In this document: positions 52,594-64,000 of the stretch, piece after piece | Layout of the letters: each line of letters starts with the position of its first letter | How positions within the stretch are numbered: position 1 is the stretch's first letter | Source: Arcobacter cloacae | GTDB lineage: Bacteria > Campylobacterota > Campylobacteria > Campylobacterales > Arcobacteraceae | Length of the DNA stretch: 64,000 bases | Reading direction: 5' to 3' | Assembly: GCF_013201935.1 (NCBI RefSeq) | Contig: NZ_CP053833.1 | Span: 1,364,001-1,428,000, forward strand | Translations under genes and position numbers: made by a program | Notes under the pieces: generated by a model | Told to the model about the DNA's origin: nothing | The model's database searches: none | The model's input: the letters and a program-made list of their open reading frames with translations, nothing else

Positions 52594-52912
52594 AGGTAAA
52601 CCGTAAGCCGCGTTCTGTCAAGGACAATAATTTATCTAGCTACTAAATTACTTTAGTAGTCTTGCGAAGACCAATAAGATGTGAAGTAAATACCTAGTCT
52701 TCTTGCTGCAGGTTGGGTTTACAAAGCCATTAAGATTACTCAAAACGCTGGTAGGCTCTTACTCTACCGTTTCACCATCACCGAAAAATCGGCTGTCTAC
52801 TCTCTGTTGCACTATCCCTTAGGTTACCCTAGCCATTATTTAAATGGAACCACACTTCACAGCAGCCCGGACTTTCCTCTTGATTTTACTCAAGCTATTG
52901 TCTGGTTTACCT
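52594..52912 (-). ncRNA. rnpB: RNase P RNA, bacterial type
   Basis: Catalytic RNA that trims the 5' leaders of tRNA precursors. On the minus strand the conserved 5' element GAGGAAAGTCCGGGCT is complete (complement near 52861-52880), and downstream are the conserved AGGGTAACCTA-like and GGTAGAGTAAGAGC-like cores and a 3' element with CAGAACGCGGCTTACGG. The ends pair perfectly as helix P1: 52904-52912 with 52594-52602 (9 bp). The length, about 319 nt, fits a compact type A RNA of this phylum. Exact ends are estimated from P1. It fills the only stretch over 300 bases without a protein gene. Confidence 0.95.
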
Positions 52913-52944
52913 AAGTTCGAATTATAGCCACTAATTCTTAAATT

Positions 52945-53478
52945 CTATTTTCTTATAACATCATAATAATCAGGTATTTCAAATTTAAAGATTTCATCAG
53001 AAATCTCACCATTTTGTACTACACTAGAAAAAAGTATAACTACTTTATTTTCAAGTTTGTCTTTGTATTTAATCTCTTCTATTTTATTTCCGTTTTTTGA
53101 AGTTTTTATAGAATAATCAATATCATCAATATTTGTTGTATAACTATTTTCACCTATTTTTTTTGAACTATTTAATAATTTAATTATATTTATCTCATTT
53201 TCTAGTTGAGTTAATATAGCTTGTTCAAGTTCAGGTTCATCTACTAAAGCATAATTATTATCAATATAAACATTTTTTATAACTGGTGTTTTATATTTCC
53301 ATAAGATTTTTCCACTTTTTTTAATAAAAACTTCACCTTTATATTCAATCACATTTTTTGAATCAGAAGTAATACTTTGAACAAAATTAGCTTGAAAAGA
53401 ATTCAAATCTCTAATATCATTTGAAGCAAAACCATAAATAAAAATAGACGATAAAACAATTAGCAATTTATAAAACAT
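52945..53478 (-). CDS. lolA: Outer-membrane lipoprotein carrier protein LolA
   Basis: 177 residues with a signal peptide (MFYKLLIVLSSIFIYGFA) and LolA features: DLNSFQANFVQSITSDSKNV, YKGEVFIKKSGKILWKYKTP and DNNYALVDEPELEQAI. It carries lipoproteins across the periplasm from the LolCDE transporter. It diverges from secA through a 57-nt region with overlapping promoters. A LolC/E-type permease gene lies just after secA, so part of the same pathway is nearby. Confidence 0.88.
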   Translation of the reverse strand: MFYKLLIVLSSIFIYGFASNDIRDLNSFQANFVQSITSDSKNVIEYKGEVFIKKSGKILWKYKTPVIKNVYIDNNYALVDEPELEQAILTQLENEINIIKLLNSSKKIGENSYTTNIDDIDYSIKTSKNGNKIEEIKYKDKLENKVVILFSSVVQNGEISDEIFKFEIPDYYDVIRK

Positions 53479-53497
53479 ACTTTAACCTTTTTTTTTA

Positions 53498-53516
53498 TAT
53501 AATCGTTGCGATTATA
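53498..53516. promoter_or_regulatory. Overlapping divergent promoters of lolA and secA
   Basis: Palindrome TATAATCG-TTG-CGATTATA. Each arm contains a perfect TATAAT: 53498-53503 on the plus strand for secA and 53511-53516 on the minus strand for lolA. Predicted start sites lie within a few bases of each other, so the two polymerases would occupy overlapping DNA. Confidence 0.65.
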
Positions 53517-53535
53517 ACGAAAAGGAACTAATTTT

Positions 53536-56154
53536 ATGTTAAATGTTTTTTCAAAGATTTTTGGTACAAGAAATGATAGAGAAGTAAAGAAATATAGAAA
53601 GAAAGCTGAAGCAATTACAGCAATAGAAAGTAAATATGCAAGTTTAAGTGATGAAGAATTAAAAAATGAATTTAATAAGCTAAAAGAGCTTGTACAAAAA
53701 GAAGAAAAATCATTAAATGATGTGTTAATTGAATCTTTTGCAATTACAAGAGAAGCTAGTAAAAGAGCCTTAGGTATGAGACCTTATGATGTTCAATTAA
53801 TCGGTGCAATGGTTTTACATGAAGGAAGAATTGCTGAAATGAAAACAGGTGAAGGTAAAACTTTAGTTGGTTCTTTAGCTGTTTCATTAAATGCATTAAC
53901 AGGAAAAGGTGTTCATGTTGTAACTGTAAATGATTATCTAGCTAGTAGAGATGCAAATGAATTAAAACCTTTATATAATTTTTTAGGTTTTAGTGTTGGA
54001 GCTGTTGTTGGTGGTTTAAAAAATGATGTTGAAAGAAGAGAACAATACGCTTGTGACATAACTTATGGAACAAATAATGAATTTGGATTTGATTATTTAA
54101 GAGACAATATGAACTATGATATAAATGAAAAAGTTCAAAGAGGTCACAATTTTGTTATTGTTGATGAAGTTGACTCTATTTTAATTGATGAAGCAAGAAC
54201 TCCACTTATTATCTCAGGTCCAACAAATAGAAAAAATGCAAATTACATAAAAGCAAACGAAATAGCCTTAAAATTACAAAGAGGTGAATTAATAGAACCT
54301 AAAAGTGCTGCTGAAAAACCTACAACAACAGGTGATTTTATAGTTGATGAAAAAAATAGATCTGTTGTTTTAACTGAACAAGGTCATGAAAATGCAGAAA
54401 AACTTTTTGGTGTAGATAATCTTTACTCTATTGAAAATGCAATGCTTTCTCACTCACTTGACCAAGCATTAAAAGCAAATTTTATTTTTGTAAAAGATGT
54501 TGATTATGTTGTAAAAGATAATCAAATAGTTATTGTTGATGAATTTACAGGAAGATTAAGTGAAGGAAGAAGATTTTCAGAAGGTCTTCATCAAGCACTA
54601 GAAGCAAAAGAAGGTGTTGCTATTCAAGATGAATCTCAAACTTTAGCAGATATTACTTTCCAAAATTACTTTAGAATGTATAAAAAATTAGCTGGTATGA
54701 CAGGAACTGCTCAAACAGAAGCAACTGAGTTTGCTGAAATTTATAAATTAGATGTTGTTTCAATTCCTACAAACGTACCTGTTAAAAGAATTGATAAAAA
54801 TGATTTAATTTATAAAAGTGAAAGAGAAAAATTTGAAGCTGTTTGTAATAGAATAAAAGTTTTACATGAAAAAGGACAACCTGTTTTAGTTGGAACTGCT
54901 TCTATTGAAAAATCAGAAAAATTACATAAAATTTTAGTTGAGAAAAAAATCCCTCATACAGTTTTAAATGCAAAGCAACATGAAAAAGAGGGAAAAATTA
55001 TCGCTGATGCTGGTCAAAAAGGTGCAGTTACAATTGCTACAAATATGGCTGGACGGGGAGTTGATATTAAACTTACTCAAGAAATTCTTGACCTTGGTGG
55101 ATTAGCGATTATTGGAACTGAAAGACATGAAAGTAGAAGAATTGATAATCAATTAAGAGGAAGAGCTGGACGTCAAGGGGATGTTGGAGAATCTCAATTT
55201 TATCTATCTTTAGAAGATAATCTTTTAAGAATCTTTGGAAGTGATAAAATAAAAGGTATTATGGAAAGACTTGGCATTGAAGAAGGTGAACATATAGAGT
55301 CAAGGATGGTGACACGTGCTGTTGAAAATGCACAGAAAAAAGTAGAATCTATGCATTTTGAAAGTAGAAAACACCTACTTGAATATGATGATGTTGCAAA
55401 TGAACAAAGAAAAGTAATCTATTCATTTAGAAATGACTTATTAAAACCTGATTATGATATAGATTCTAAATTAGATGAAAATAGACTTGAATATATTCAA
55501 AATCTATTATCAGAAGCTCACATAATTCCTGGAATGCCAAGTGAAGACTTTAATTATGAATTTATAAAAACAAAATTTGAAGAAGAATTAAGACTTCTTG
55601 TTGATATTGAAGATATGAAAAGTGATTCTTATGAAGATTTAGAAGAAAATTTAAATTCATTCTTAAAAGAAGTATATACAAGAAAAATGTCAATGGCTGC
55701 TCCTGAGCAAAAAAGTGAAATTGAAAGAATCTTATATTTACAAATTTTAGATAATGCATGGAGAGAACATTTATACTCAATGGATACACTAAAAGCTGGT
55801 ATTGGACTTAGAGGTTATAACCAAAAAGATCCACTTGTTGAGTATAAAAAAGAGTCTTATAATATGTTTATTGAATTGATTGCAAATATTAAACATGAAA
55901 TTATAAAAATTCTATTTACTATACAGCTTCAATCAAATGAAGATAGACAAAAAGAGCAAGAAGCAATTGCAAAAATGAAAGAGCAAATGGAGAGTGCAAC
56001 AGAACATATCACTACAAATATAGCACAAGAAGCTGTAAAAAATAGTGATAAAAAAATAGCTAGAAATGAAGCTTGCCCTTGTGGAAGTGGATTAAAGTAT
56101 AAACAATGTTGTGGTAAAAGTGGACCTAAAGTTGGTCTTGCTGCAGGAAAGTAA
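53536..56154 (+). CDS. secA: Preprotein translocase ATPase SecA
   Basis: ATPase that drives proteins through SecYEG. The 872 residues show the helicase motor with Walker [10 protein letters not shown] (about 103-111), the [15 protein letters not shown] Walker B region, the preprotein-crosslinking domain, the second nucleotide fold ([21 protein letters not shown]), the helical scaffold, and a C-terminal zinc tail [14 protein letters not shown] that binds SecB or ribosomes. The ATG has an AAAGGA Shine-Dalgarno. The LolC/E-type gene begins one base after its stop. Confidence 0.97.
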   Translation: MLNVFSKIFGTRNDREVKKYRKKAEAITAIESKYASLSDEELKNEFNKLKELVQKEEKSLNDVLIESFAITREASKRALGMRPYDVQLIGAMVLHEGRIAEMKTGEGKTLVGSLAVSLNALTGKGVHVVTVNDYLASRDANELKPLYNFLGFSVGAVVGGLKNDVERREQYACDITYGTNNEFGFDYLRDNMNYDINEKVQRGHNFVIVDEVDSILIDEARTPLIISGPTNRKNANYIKANEIALKLQRGELIEPKSAAEKPTTTGDFIVDEKNRSVVLTEQGHENAEKLFGVDNLYSIENAMLSHSLDQALKANFIFVKDVDYVVKDNQIVIVDEFTGRLSEGRRFSEGLHQALEAKEGVAIQDESQTLADITFQNYFRMYKKLAGMTGTAQTEATEFAEIYKLDVVSIPTNVPVKRIDKNDLIYKSEREKFEAVCNRIKVLHEKGQPVLVGTASIEKSEKLHKILVEKKIPHTVLNAKQHEKEGKIIADAGQKGAVTIATNMAGRGVDIKLTQEILDLGGLAIIGTERHESRRIDNQLRGRAGRQGDVGESQFYLSLEDNLLRIFGSDKIKGIMERLGIEEGEHIESRMVTRAVENAQKKVESMHFESRKHLLEYDDVANEQRKVIYSFRNDLLKPDYDIDSKLDENRLEYIQNLLSEAHIIPGMPSEDFNYEFIKTKFEEELRLLVDIEDMKSDSYEDLEENLNSFLKEVYTRKMSMAAPEQKSEIERILYLQILDNAWREHLYSMDTLKAGIGLRGYNQKDPLVEYKKESYNMFIELIANIKHEIIKILFTIQLQSNEDRQKEQEAIAKMKEQMESATEHITTNIAQEAVKNSDKKIARNEACPCGSGLKYKQCCGKSGPKVGLAAGK

Positions 56155-56155
56155 T

Positions 56156-57361
56156 TTGAATAAAAAATTAGTTAATTTTATTGTAAAAAAATATTTAAGA
56201 TTTGATAAAAAAAATCCTTTTATCTCTATAAGTGCTATTTTAGCATTTATAGGTGTTTCTATTGGTGTAATGGTTTTAATTCTATCTATGGCTATTATGA
56301 ATGGAACAGCAAAAGAGTTTGAACGAAAACTTTTTACTATGAATTATCCCCTAACAATTTATCCTAAATTTGAAAATTCTGTAAATGAAGAGTTAGTAGA
56401 AAAACTTCAAAAAGAGTATCCTAAACTTAAATTTTCCCCATTTGTATCTTCTCAAGCAATTATTCAAAATGGTGATGTTATGAGTGGAGGTATGATTTTT
56501 GGAGTTGACCCACAAAAAGAGGCTTCAATTAATCCAATATATAAAGAAGCAATTTCTGATTTACTGATAAATAAATATGATGTTATAACAGGTTCTGGAA
56601 TTGCTGATAAATTATATTTAAATAGTGGATCTAAAACAACTTTATATTTTACAGAATTAAATCCTACTGGTTTTTCTATGATGCCTAAAATGAAAAGATT
56701 TACATACATAGCCTCTTTTACTTCAGGATTAAATGCTTATGATAAAGCATATATGTATACATCTATTGAAGCTTTACAAACTCTTTTAAAAAAAGAACCG
56801 TTTACTTATGATGGAATCCATATCCACTCTGATGATGCTTTTGGTGATATTGAAAAATTAAAAATCTCATTAGAAGGAACAAATACAGGAATTGTTGGAT
56901 GGTGGCAACAAAATGGTAATTTCTTTGCAGCTATGAAGATGGAAAAAACTGCTTTATTTATAGTTTTAATGCTTATCATTTTGGTTGCTTCTTTAAATAT
57001 TATCTCTTCTTTATTGATGACTGTTATGAGTAGAAGAAAAGAGATTGCCCTACTTTTATCTATGGGTGCTACAGCTAAAGAGATTAAATCTATCTTTTTA
57101 AGAGTTGGAACAATTATAGGTTTTTCAGGAATTATAACAGGAATTATTTTAGGATTTATTGGTTATTGGTTTTTAGATAATTTTGATATTGTTACTCTTC
57201 CTGCTGATGTTTATGGAAGTGCAAAACTACCTCTTGATTTAGCTATGAGTGATTTTATTTCTATTATTGTAGGAGCTGTAATTATAGTTTTAATTTCATC
57301 ATATTATCCAGCTAGTAAAGCTACAAATATTGATGTTATTGATGTTTTAAGAAATGAATAG
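56156..57361 (+). CDS. LolC/LolE-family lipoprotein-releasing permease, TTG start
   Basis: About 401 residues. N-terminal TM helix (SAILAFIGVSIGVMVLILSMA, about 25-45 region), a periplasmic domain, and three C-terminal TM helices of the FtsX type, ending ASKATNIDVIDVLRNE. This is the membrane subunit that lifts lipoproteins off the inner membrane and passes them to LolA. The start is the TTG 56156-56158, one base after the secA stop, with AGGA 7 nt upstream; longer in-frame readings into secA are not plausible. No lolD ATPase gene is beside it. Confidence 0.85.
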   Translation: MNKKLVNFIVKKYLRFDKKNPFISISAILAFIGVSIGVMVLILSMAIMNGTAKEFERKLFTMNYPLTIYPKFENSVNEELVEKLQKEYPKLKFSPFVSSQAIIQNGDVMSGGMIFGVDPQKEASINPIYKEAISDLLINKYDVITGSGIADKLYLNSGSKTTLYFTELNPTGFSMMPKMKRFTYIASFTSGLNAYDKAYMYTSIEALQTLLKKEPFTYDGIHIHSDDAFGDIEKLKISLEGTNTGIVGWWQQNGNFFAAMKMEKTALFIVLMLIILVASLNIISSLLMTVMSRRKEIALLLSMGATAKEIKSIFLRVGTIIGFSGIITGIILGFIGYWFLDNFDIVTLPADVYGSAKLPLDLAMSDFISIIVGAVIIVLISSYYPASKATNIDVIDVLRNE

Positions 57362-57365
57362 ACCT

Positions 57366-60314
57366 TTATTCTAAAGGTTTATTTATTCTATTCTCTTCAT
57401 TTTTTATCTCTTCTTTACTCTTTTTACCACTTAAAAAATCAAATATCATTGATGGTGTAGAAAATATTCTTTTTGTAATATTCATTGGAATACTAAAAGT
57501 CTCTTTTGTAAGATTTGTTGAAATACTTGGATTTGATAAATCTCCAAATAAATTTACTTGTGTTTCAACTCTATTTGAATCTCCCAATAAAACATAATTT
57601 ACAACAGGAATTGCTCCAACTATTTTTGAATAATCTTTTAGAAAAATAAGTTTTATTTCTGAATTTATTGTCATATTATTTAAATCGATTCTTCCTTTAC
57701 CTTCAAAATCTATTCCATTCCCAATAGTAACTAACTTTTTAATTTCCAATAGACTCTCTTTTTGAGTATATTCAAACTCTACTATTCCATTTATTATTTT
57801 ATAAGCTGTTAGATTAAATCCTGAATTTGTTGCCATTCCAACAACAGAAGGAATAGCTAATAAAGGATTTATCAATGCAGGTGAAGTGTGTATAAAAACT
57901 AAAAGATTATTTAAAATAGCTAAGTCTTCAATATTACTATTTTCTATGATAATTTTTCCATTTAATTTATCTAAACTACCATTTGCTAAAAAAATCAACT
58001 TTCCATCTTTAAAAATATTTTTATCAAAAATTGCATTTACAAATTCATCACTTAATTCACTTGTATAAATATCTATTTTTTTATCTTTTGATTGTTTTAA
58101 AGTAAATTCATTATCTTTATATTTTAAGTTAATATATTTTTCATCTTCTCTTACTCTTATTTCATAATTGTTTGCTAATAATTTATATTTTTCATCTATT
58201 ATAATATTTGAATTTTTACCAATAATATTCACATTTTTATAACTATTATCTTCACCTTCTTCATTAATTTTATTCTTATAAAATACATCATAACCATCTA
58301 ACTGTAAATAAAGAGTCTCATTTTTTAATTCTAAAATCAAATCTTTATTTTTTGTGCTTATTTTTGTATTATTATCTTTTTGAATACCTACTAAACTTAA
58401 CTCTTTTATCTCTTTTCCATTTTTTTTCAATGGTAAATCAAGATTTTTCACAACTGCATCAAAATTAACTTCTTGGTTTTTTATAAAAATATTTGCATTC
58501 TTTAATTGATAATTTGTTCCATCTAAAATTAAATCACAATTTATAAGATTTATATTTACATCTTTTTTTAAGCTATCTTTATTATTTTTTATATCAATAT
58601 TAAGAGATAAATTTTTTAAAGTTAAATTTACATCATCTTTAATTTGTAATTTGATATCTTCATCAATAGAAGAAATATAAACATTTTTATCCTCTATATT
58701 TCCTATAATATCAAGATTTTCTATTTTCATCCCATTTTTTTCTAAAGGAAAATTCAAACCTTTTAAAGAAGCATTAAATTTTATCTCTTTTTCATTTTTA
58801 ATTTCTAAATTTAGATTTCCATTTTTTGCTGAAATTTCTTTTAATAGTTTTGAATAGGGATAAATTTTTGCTAAATTATTTATATTTATTAAAATATTAT
58901 CTTGTACTTCTATTTTTGTTTCCAAATCTTTTAAATCAATTATTGTATTTTTATTAAAGTCCATTTCTAATAAAGTTTTTTTATCTTTTATTTCTACTAT
59001 TTTTTCATTATTGTCTTTTTTTATTTGTAAATTTTTTATGAAAGCTTCACCTGATGATTTTAAAGTTTTTGTATCAAGTTCTAGATTAACAACAGCATCT
59101 ATCATCTCTTGATATTTAAAATCTGAATCTTTTATATAAATTTTTGTTCCATCTAAATTTACAGTTGCATTTTTTGTTTTAAAAGAAAAATTTCCAATAG
59201 AAACTTCCGCATCGTTTATTAAAAATTCACCTTTTGTTGACATATCTTTTTGTAAATCATATGGAAAAAGTAGAGTTAAAGAGGCATTTGTTGTTCCATT
59301 TTTTTGAATTATTGGTAAATTTATATTATAAGCTTTTAAAATGTCTAAAATATCTCTATCTAATTTGTCATTTGTTTTAATATTTACTTCAACTTCTCCA
59401 TTTAAAGAACTTGTTAGATTATGAATAGTTACAAAACTTCCTTCTATATTTTTTTCTTTAAATATAGGATTAATTAAATCAAAATGTAAATTATCATTTT
59501 TAAAAGTAACATTTAGACTTTGAGTATTTATAACATCAACATCTTTATGAAATCTAATTTTTGCTTGATCTATTGTAGCTTTTCCAATAAGAGATTTTTC
59601 AATTATCTGATTATTTTTTAAATCATATTCACCATAAAATTCTTGAAGTTTCATTTTTCCTTCAACATTATCATACATCCATTCTTCAGCAACAAGAGGT
59701 AAATCCAAAAAATTTTTAAGAAATTTTAAATTTTCAAAAGGTTCACTTACTAAATAAAATTTTGCTATCTCTTTATTCATTTCAAGATTTAAACTACTTT
59801 TTATATCTTCATAATAAAAATTTCCAAAATAGTTTAGTTTTTCATTAAAATAATCAATTTTTATTTTTCCATCAAATTTTAATTTTATATCTTTTAAATA
59901 CAAAGAGTGTAAATCAAAACTAATTGAATTAGATGAAGTATCTATTTTAGAAGATAAATTTACAAATTTATTATCAAGATACAACTCTTTTTCATTTAAA
60001 ACTATTTTAAACTCTTCCTCCCCTATTTTCAACCTATTTACTTCAATACTTTGAAAAAGTTTTAAAACTGTAGGTAATAATTCAATATCTTTTTTTATAT
60101 TTTCAAAAGAACTCTTTGATTCACTCTTTTTTGAAGAATATTCGATATTTTCAATATTCAAAATAAGCTTTTTATCCATTTTAATATAGAATTGCGAAAC
60201 TGAAAAATTTAAGAAAGAGAAAGAATCAATTTTTATGCCCGAATACAGAAATGAAATAAATGAGATTGTTATTAAAAAAAGAAAAACGAGTAGAAATTTA
60301 ACACTATCAAACAT
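57366..60314 (-). CDS. Large AsmA/YhdP-like envelope protein
   Basis: 982 residues: one N-terminal membrane anchor (VKFLLVFLFLITISFISFLY) and a long repetitive beta-rich periplasmic part in which short units of the form xLxLxxxNxxI recur, ending with the AsmA C-terminal-like segment (EGKGRIDLNNMTINSEIKL, then GDLSNPSISTNL). This fits the AsmA/TamB/YhdP group of bridge proteins thought to carry phospholipids between membranes. AAGGAT lies about 10 nt before the ATG. Its first 80 bases overlap the 5' coding end of mltG on the opposite strand. It converges with the LolC/E gene, with 4 nt between. Confidence 0.75.
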   Translation of the reverse strand: MFDSVKFLLVFLFLITISFISFLYSGIKIDSFSFLNFSVSQFYIKMDKKLILNIENIEYSSKKSESKSSFENIKKDIELLPTVLKLFQSIEVNRLKIGEEEFKIVLNEKELYLDNKFVNLSSKIDTSSNSISFDLHSLYLKDIKLKFDGKIKIDYFNEKLNYFGNFYYEDIKSSLNLEMNKEIAKFYLVSEPFENLKFLKNFLDLPLVAEEWMYDNVEGKMKLQEFYGEYDLKNNQIIEKSLIGKATIDQAKIRFHKDVDVINTQSLNVTFKNDNLHFDLINPIFKEKNIEGSFVTIHNLTSSLNGEVEVNIKTNDKLDRDILDILKAYNINLPIIQKNGTTNASLTLLFPYDLQKDMSTKGEFLINDAEVSIGNFSFKTKNATVNLDGTKIYIKDSDFKYQEMIDAVVNLELDTKTLKSSGEAFIKNLQIKKDNNEKIVEIKDKKTLLEMDFNKNTIIDLKDLETKIEVQDNILININNLAKIYPYSKLLKEISAKNGNLNLEIKNEKEIKFNASLKGLNFPLEKNGMKIENLDIIGNIEDKNVYISSIDEDIKLQIKDDVNLTLKNLSLNIDIKNNKDSLKKDVNINLINCDLILDGTNYQLKNANIFIKNQEVNFDAVVKNLDLPLKKNGKEIKELSLVGIQKDNNTKISTKNKDLILELKNETLYLQLDGYDVFYKNKINEEGEDNSYKNVNIIGKNSNIIIDEKYKLLANNYEIRVREDEKYINLKYKDNEFTLKQSKDKKIDIYTSELSDEFVNAIFDKNIFKDGKLIFLANGSLDKLNGKIIIENSNIEDLAILNNLLVFIHTSPALINPLLAIPSVVGMATNSGFNLTAYKIINGIVEFEYTQKESLLEIKKLVTIGNGIDFEGKGRIDLNNMTINSEIKLIFLKDYSKIVGAIPVVNYVLLGDSNRVETQVNLFGDLSNPSISTNLTKETFSIPMNITKRIFSTPSMIFDFLSGKKSKEEIKNEENRINKPLE

Positions 60315-61356
60315 TATCGATTTTATCCTTGTTTGCTTTATAATTGTTTTATTTTATGTGACAATGCCAGTAACATCAACTAAAGTGTTATTTATTCCTA
60401 AAGGCAGTACTAACGATATTATAGCATACTTAAATAAAAGTGGCTATGAGATGAATATATTAGATGCTGTTATAATAAAATCTATGGGGTACGTTCAAAG
60501 TGGATGGATAGATATAAACCAAAATAAACTAACCAAAATGGATTTTATATATAAATTAATTACCTCAAAAGCTGCATTAAAAAATATTACTTTGATTCCG
60601 GGAGAAACTTCTTATGTCTTTTTGAAAAAGCTTGCAAATGAGTTTAATCTTTCTGAAGAAAAATTGACAAAATTATATAATGAGTATGCATATAAAGCAG
60701 ATGGAAATATTTTAGCAGATACCTACTCTTTGCCAATTGGAATGAAAGAAGATTATATGATTTTTTATCTATTTTCTCAAACAAATAAAAAATATGAAGA
60801 ATTTTCAAAAAAAATCTTTGGTACATATGATAAGAAAAAGTGGTATAACTATATAACATTAGCTTCAGTTATACAAAAAGAAGCTGCTACTATAAATGAA
60901 ATGCCAATAGTCGCAAGTGTTATACATAATAGATTAAAAAAAGGTATGAAACTGCAAATGGATGGAACTTTGAATTATGGAAGATATTCAAATACTATAG
61001 TTACAGCAGATAGAATAAGAGAAGATGAAAGTCATTATAATACATATAAATATGCTGGTTTGCCAAAAGATCCAATTTGTGCTGTAAGTCTTGATGCAAT
61101 TAAAGCTGCAATTTTTCCAGTAAAAAGTAATTATTTATATTTTGTAAGGGATAATAGAAATGGCTTACATAAATTTGCAAATACTTTTGAAGAACATCAA
61201 GCTAATATAAGAGCTAATATAGGTGTTGAGAAAAACTATAGTAAAGTTAAAGAAGTTGAATCACAAATTGACGTTGAAGCTCAAAATATTATGAAAACTG
61301 ACATAGCTGAACAAAAACCTGTCTCTATAAAAGATTTATTTAACAATATAAATTAA
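60235..61356 (+). CDS. mltG: Endolytic murein transglycosylase MltG
   Basis: 373 residues: cytoplasmic basic N-terminus, TM helix about 28-45 (DFILVCFIIVLFYV), LysM-like region, and the YceG catalytic domain with ASVIQKEAATINEMPIVASV (catalytic Glu), HNRLKKGMKLQMDGT and YNTYKYAGLPKDPIC. It cuts nascent glycan strands in the inner membrane. The ATG at 60235 has only a weak Shine-Dalgarno, but no later start keeps the TM helix, so its first 26 codons overlap the divergent AsmA-like gene. A TATAGA about 45 nt upstream could be a -10 inside that gene. Confidence 0.88.
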   Translation: MPEYRNEINEIVIKKRKTSRNLTLSNIIDFILVCFIIVLFYVTMPVTSTKVLFIPKGSTNDIIAYLNKSGYEMNILDAVIIKSMGYVQSGWIDINQNKLTKMDFIYKLITSKAALKNITLIPGETSYVFLKKLANEFNLSEEKLTKLYNEYAYKADGNILADTYSLPIGMKEDYMIFYLFSQTNKKYEEFSKKIFGTYDKKKWYNYITLASVIQKEAATINEMPIVASVIHNRLKKGMKLQMDGTLNYGRYSNTIVTADRIREDESHYNTYKYAGLPKDPICAVSLDAIKAAIFPVKSNYLYFVRDNRNGLHKFANTFEEHQANIRANIGVEKNYSKVKEVESQIDVEAQNIMKTDIAEQKPVSIKDLFNNIN

Positions 61357-61361
61357 TCTAA

Positions 61362-61398
61362 AGTTGTGAAAATTTGAAACAATCAAGTTTTCACAACT
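61362..61398. repeat. Inverted repeat after mltG
   Basis: 11-bp perfect inverted repeat (61362-61372 with 61388-61398) with a 15-nt loop, 6 nt after the mltG stop. There is no T-run after it, so terminator activity is doubtful; it could be an operator or a stability hairpin upstream of icd. Confidence 0.4.
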
Positions 61399-61427
61399 GT
61401 TAATACATTATACTTTCAATTTCTTAA

Positions 61428-63674
<2,247 letters not shown>

Positions 63675-63693
63675 TTTATTCCTTTAAAATCCT

Positions 63694-63724
63694 AAAAGGC
63701 AAAGCTTTGGCTTTGCCTTTTTTT
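63694..63724 (+). terminator. Intrinsic terminator after icd
   Basis: 12-bp perfect inverted repeat (63694-63705 with 63710-63721), 4-nt loop, G/C-containing stem and a following run of seven T on the plus strand. It ends icd transcription 20 nt after the stop codon. Confidence 0.92.
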
Positions 63725-63737
63725 ATGCCCAAAAAGA

Positions 63738-63743
63738 TATAAT
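63738..63743 (+). promoter_or_regulatory. -10 element of mdh
   Basis: TATAAT, 30 nt upstream of the mdh start and just past the icd terminator, so mdh very likely has its own promoter despite following icd. Confidence 0.6.
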
Positions 63744-63773
63744 CATTTTAAATAAAAGTTAAAAGGTTATATT

Positions 63774-64000
63774 TTGAATAAAAAAACTGTTGGAATAGTT
63801 GGAGTTGGAAATGTAGGTTCAACTTTAGCTTTTACACTTGCTACTAAAAATATATGTTCAACTCTTCTTTTAAAAGATGTAAGAGAAAATTTTGTTCAAG
63901 CTATGGCACTTGATATTTCTCAAGCAACAAATGCTTCAAAAAGCAAAACTGTAACAAAAGCTTGTCTTAAAGATGAAGAGTTTAAAAATTGTGATGTTAT
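63774..64000 (+). CDS. mdh: Malate dehydrogenase, 5' end only (TTG start)
   Basis: The frame opens with TTG (63774-63776), AAGG 7 nt upstream, and runs off the window after about 75 codons. The start MNKKTVGIVGVGNVGSTLAF contains the Rossmann dinucleotide loop GxGxxG (GVGNVG) of the lactate/malate dehydrogenase family, then LLLKDVRENFVQAMALDISQA with the acidic residue at the end of the second strand. Malate dehydrogenase is chosen over lactate dehydrogenase because of its position after icd; the substrate-specificity loop is beyond the window. Confidence 0.82.
   Translation, partial: MNKKTVGIVGVGNVGSTLAFTLATKNICSTLLLKDVRENFVQAMALDISQATNASKSKTVTKACLKDEEFKNCDV

Noticed and set aside
52548-52944. 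Possible tRNA or riboswitch in the gap before lolA
   Set aside because: The conserved elements and terminal P1 pairing identify it as RNase P RNA on the minus strand.

Overview
The window is a gene-dense, AT-rich stretch of chromosome from a member of the Campylobacterota, most likely Arcobacter or a close relative (Aliarcobacter). I infer this from the base composition and codon use, the large number of chemotaxis, histidine-kinase and c-di-GMP genes, and a UPF0323 lipoprotein next to a glutathionylspermidine-synthase-like gene, as in Campylobacter (Cj0371-Cj0372). A CJM1_0395-type putative metalloprotease and a monomeric isocitrate dehydrogenase followed by malate dehydrogenase point the same way. 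I see no insertion sequences, phage, CRISPR or tRNA genes. The only gap over 300 bases without protein coding holds the RNase P RNA.

Layout. 1-7.6 kb (minus strand): core genes der (cut by the window edge), hpf, ftsK, lpxD, ilvN, ilvB. 7.6-10.8 kb: a membrane diguanylate cyclase overlapping a PhnD-like binding-protein gene. 10.9-24 kb: mixed short operons, namely a flagellin-like protein, ppx, pssA, a second diguanylate cyclase, a putative metalloprotease with a mini flagellar-rod-like protein and trxC, a tudS-like/ttcA pair, moeA with an EamA exporter, a Cu/Zn-type permease, rmuC, an M48 peptidase, a PLD nuclease and ybgC.

24.2-40.5 kb: a signalling island, all on the minus strand. One four-gene unit encodes a hybrid kinase, a REC-GGDEF protein, an OmpR-type regulator and a soluble kinase. 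The next encodes a soluble chemoreceptor, an Aer/CetB-like PAS protein, a REC-REC-PAS-PAS-HD-GYP protein and a Cache histidine kinase. Both units are preceded by closely similar promoters carrying an 11-nt-phased direct repeat. The repeat sits 10 nt upstream of a -10-like hexamer, the geometry of a PhoB/OmpR-type activator site. The OmpR-type regulator encoded inside the island is the obvious candidate to bind it. A separately transcribed zinc-binding-domain chemoreceptor flanks the island. The c-di-GMP synthesis and degradation domains, chemoreceptors and kinases may therefore form one co-regulated circuit.

40.6-45.5 kb: an arsenic-resistance operon (arsR, arsB, two arsC-type reductases, chrA, a permease, a mini-thioredoxin) with two near-identical candidate ArsR operators. 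45.6-51 kb: the UPF0323 lipoprotein and GSS-like pair, and a sugar-type binding protein abutting a histidine kinase with no ABC transporter. 51-64 kb: dgt, rnpB, lolA and secA from overlapping promoters, a lolC/E-type permease, a large AsmA/YhdP-like protein whose 5' end overlaps mltG antisense, icd, and the start of mdh.

The observations most worth following are the shared promoter of the signalling island, one sensor domain reused four times in three output classes, two binding-protein/sensor pairs, the thiolation/desulfuration gene pair, and the missing canonical start codon of ftsK.
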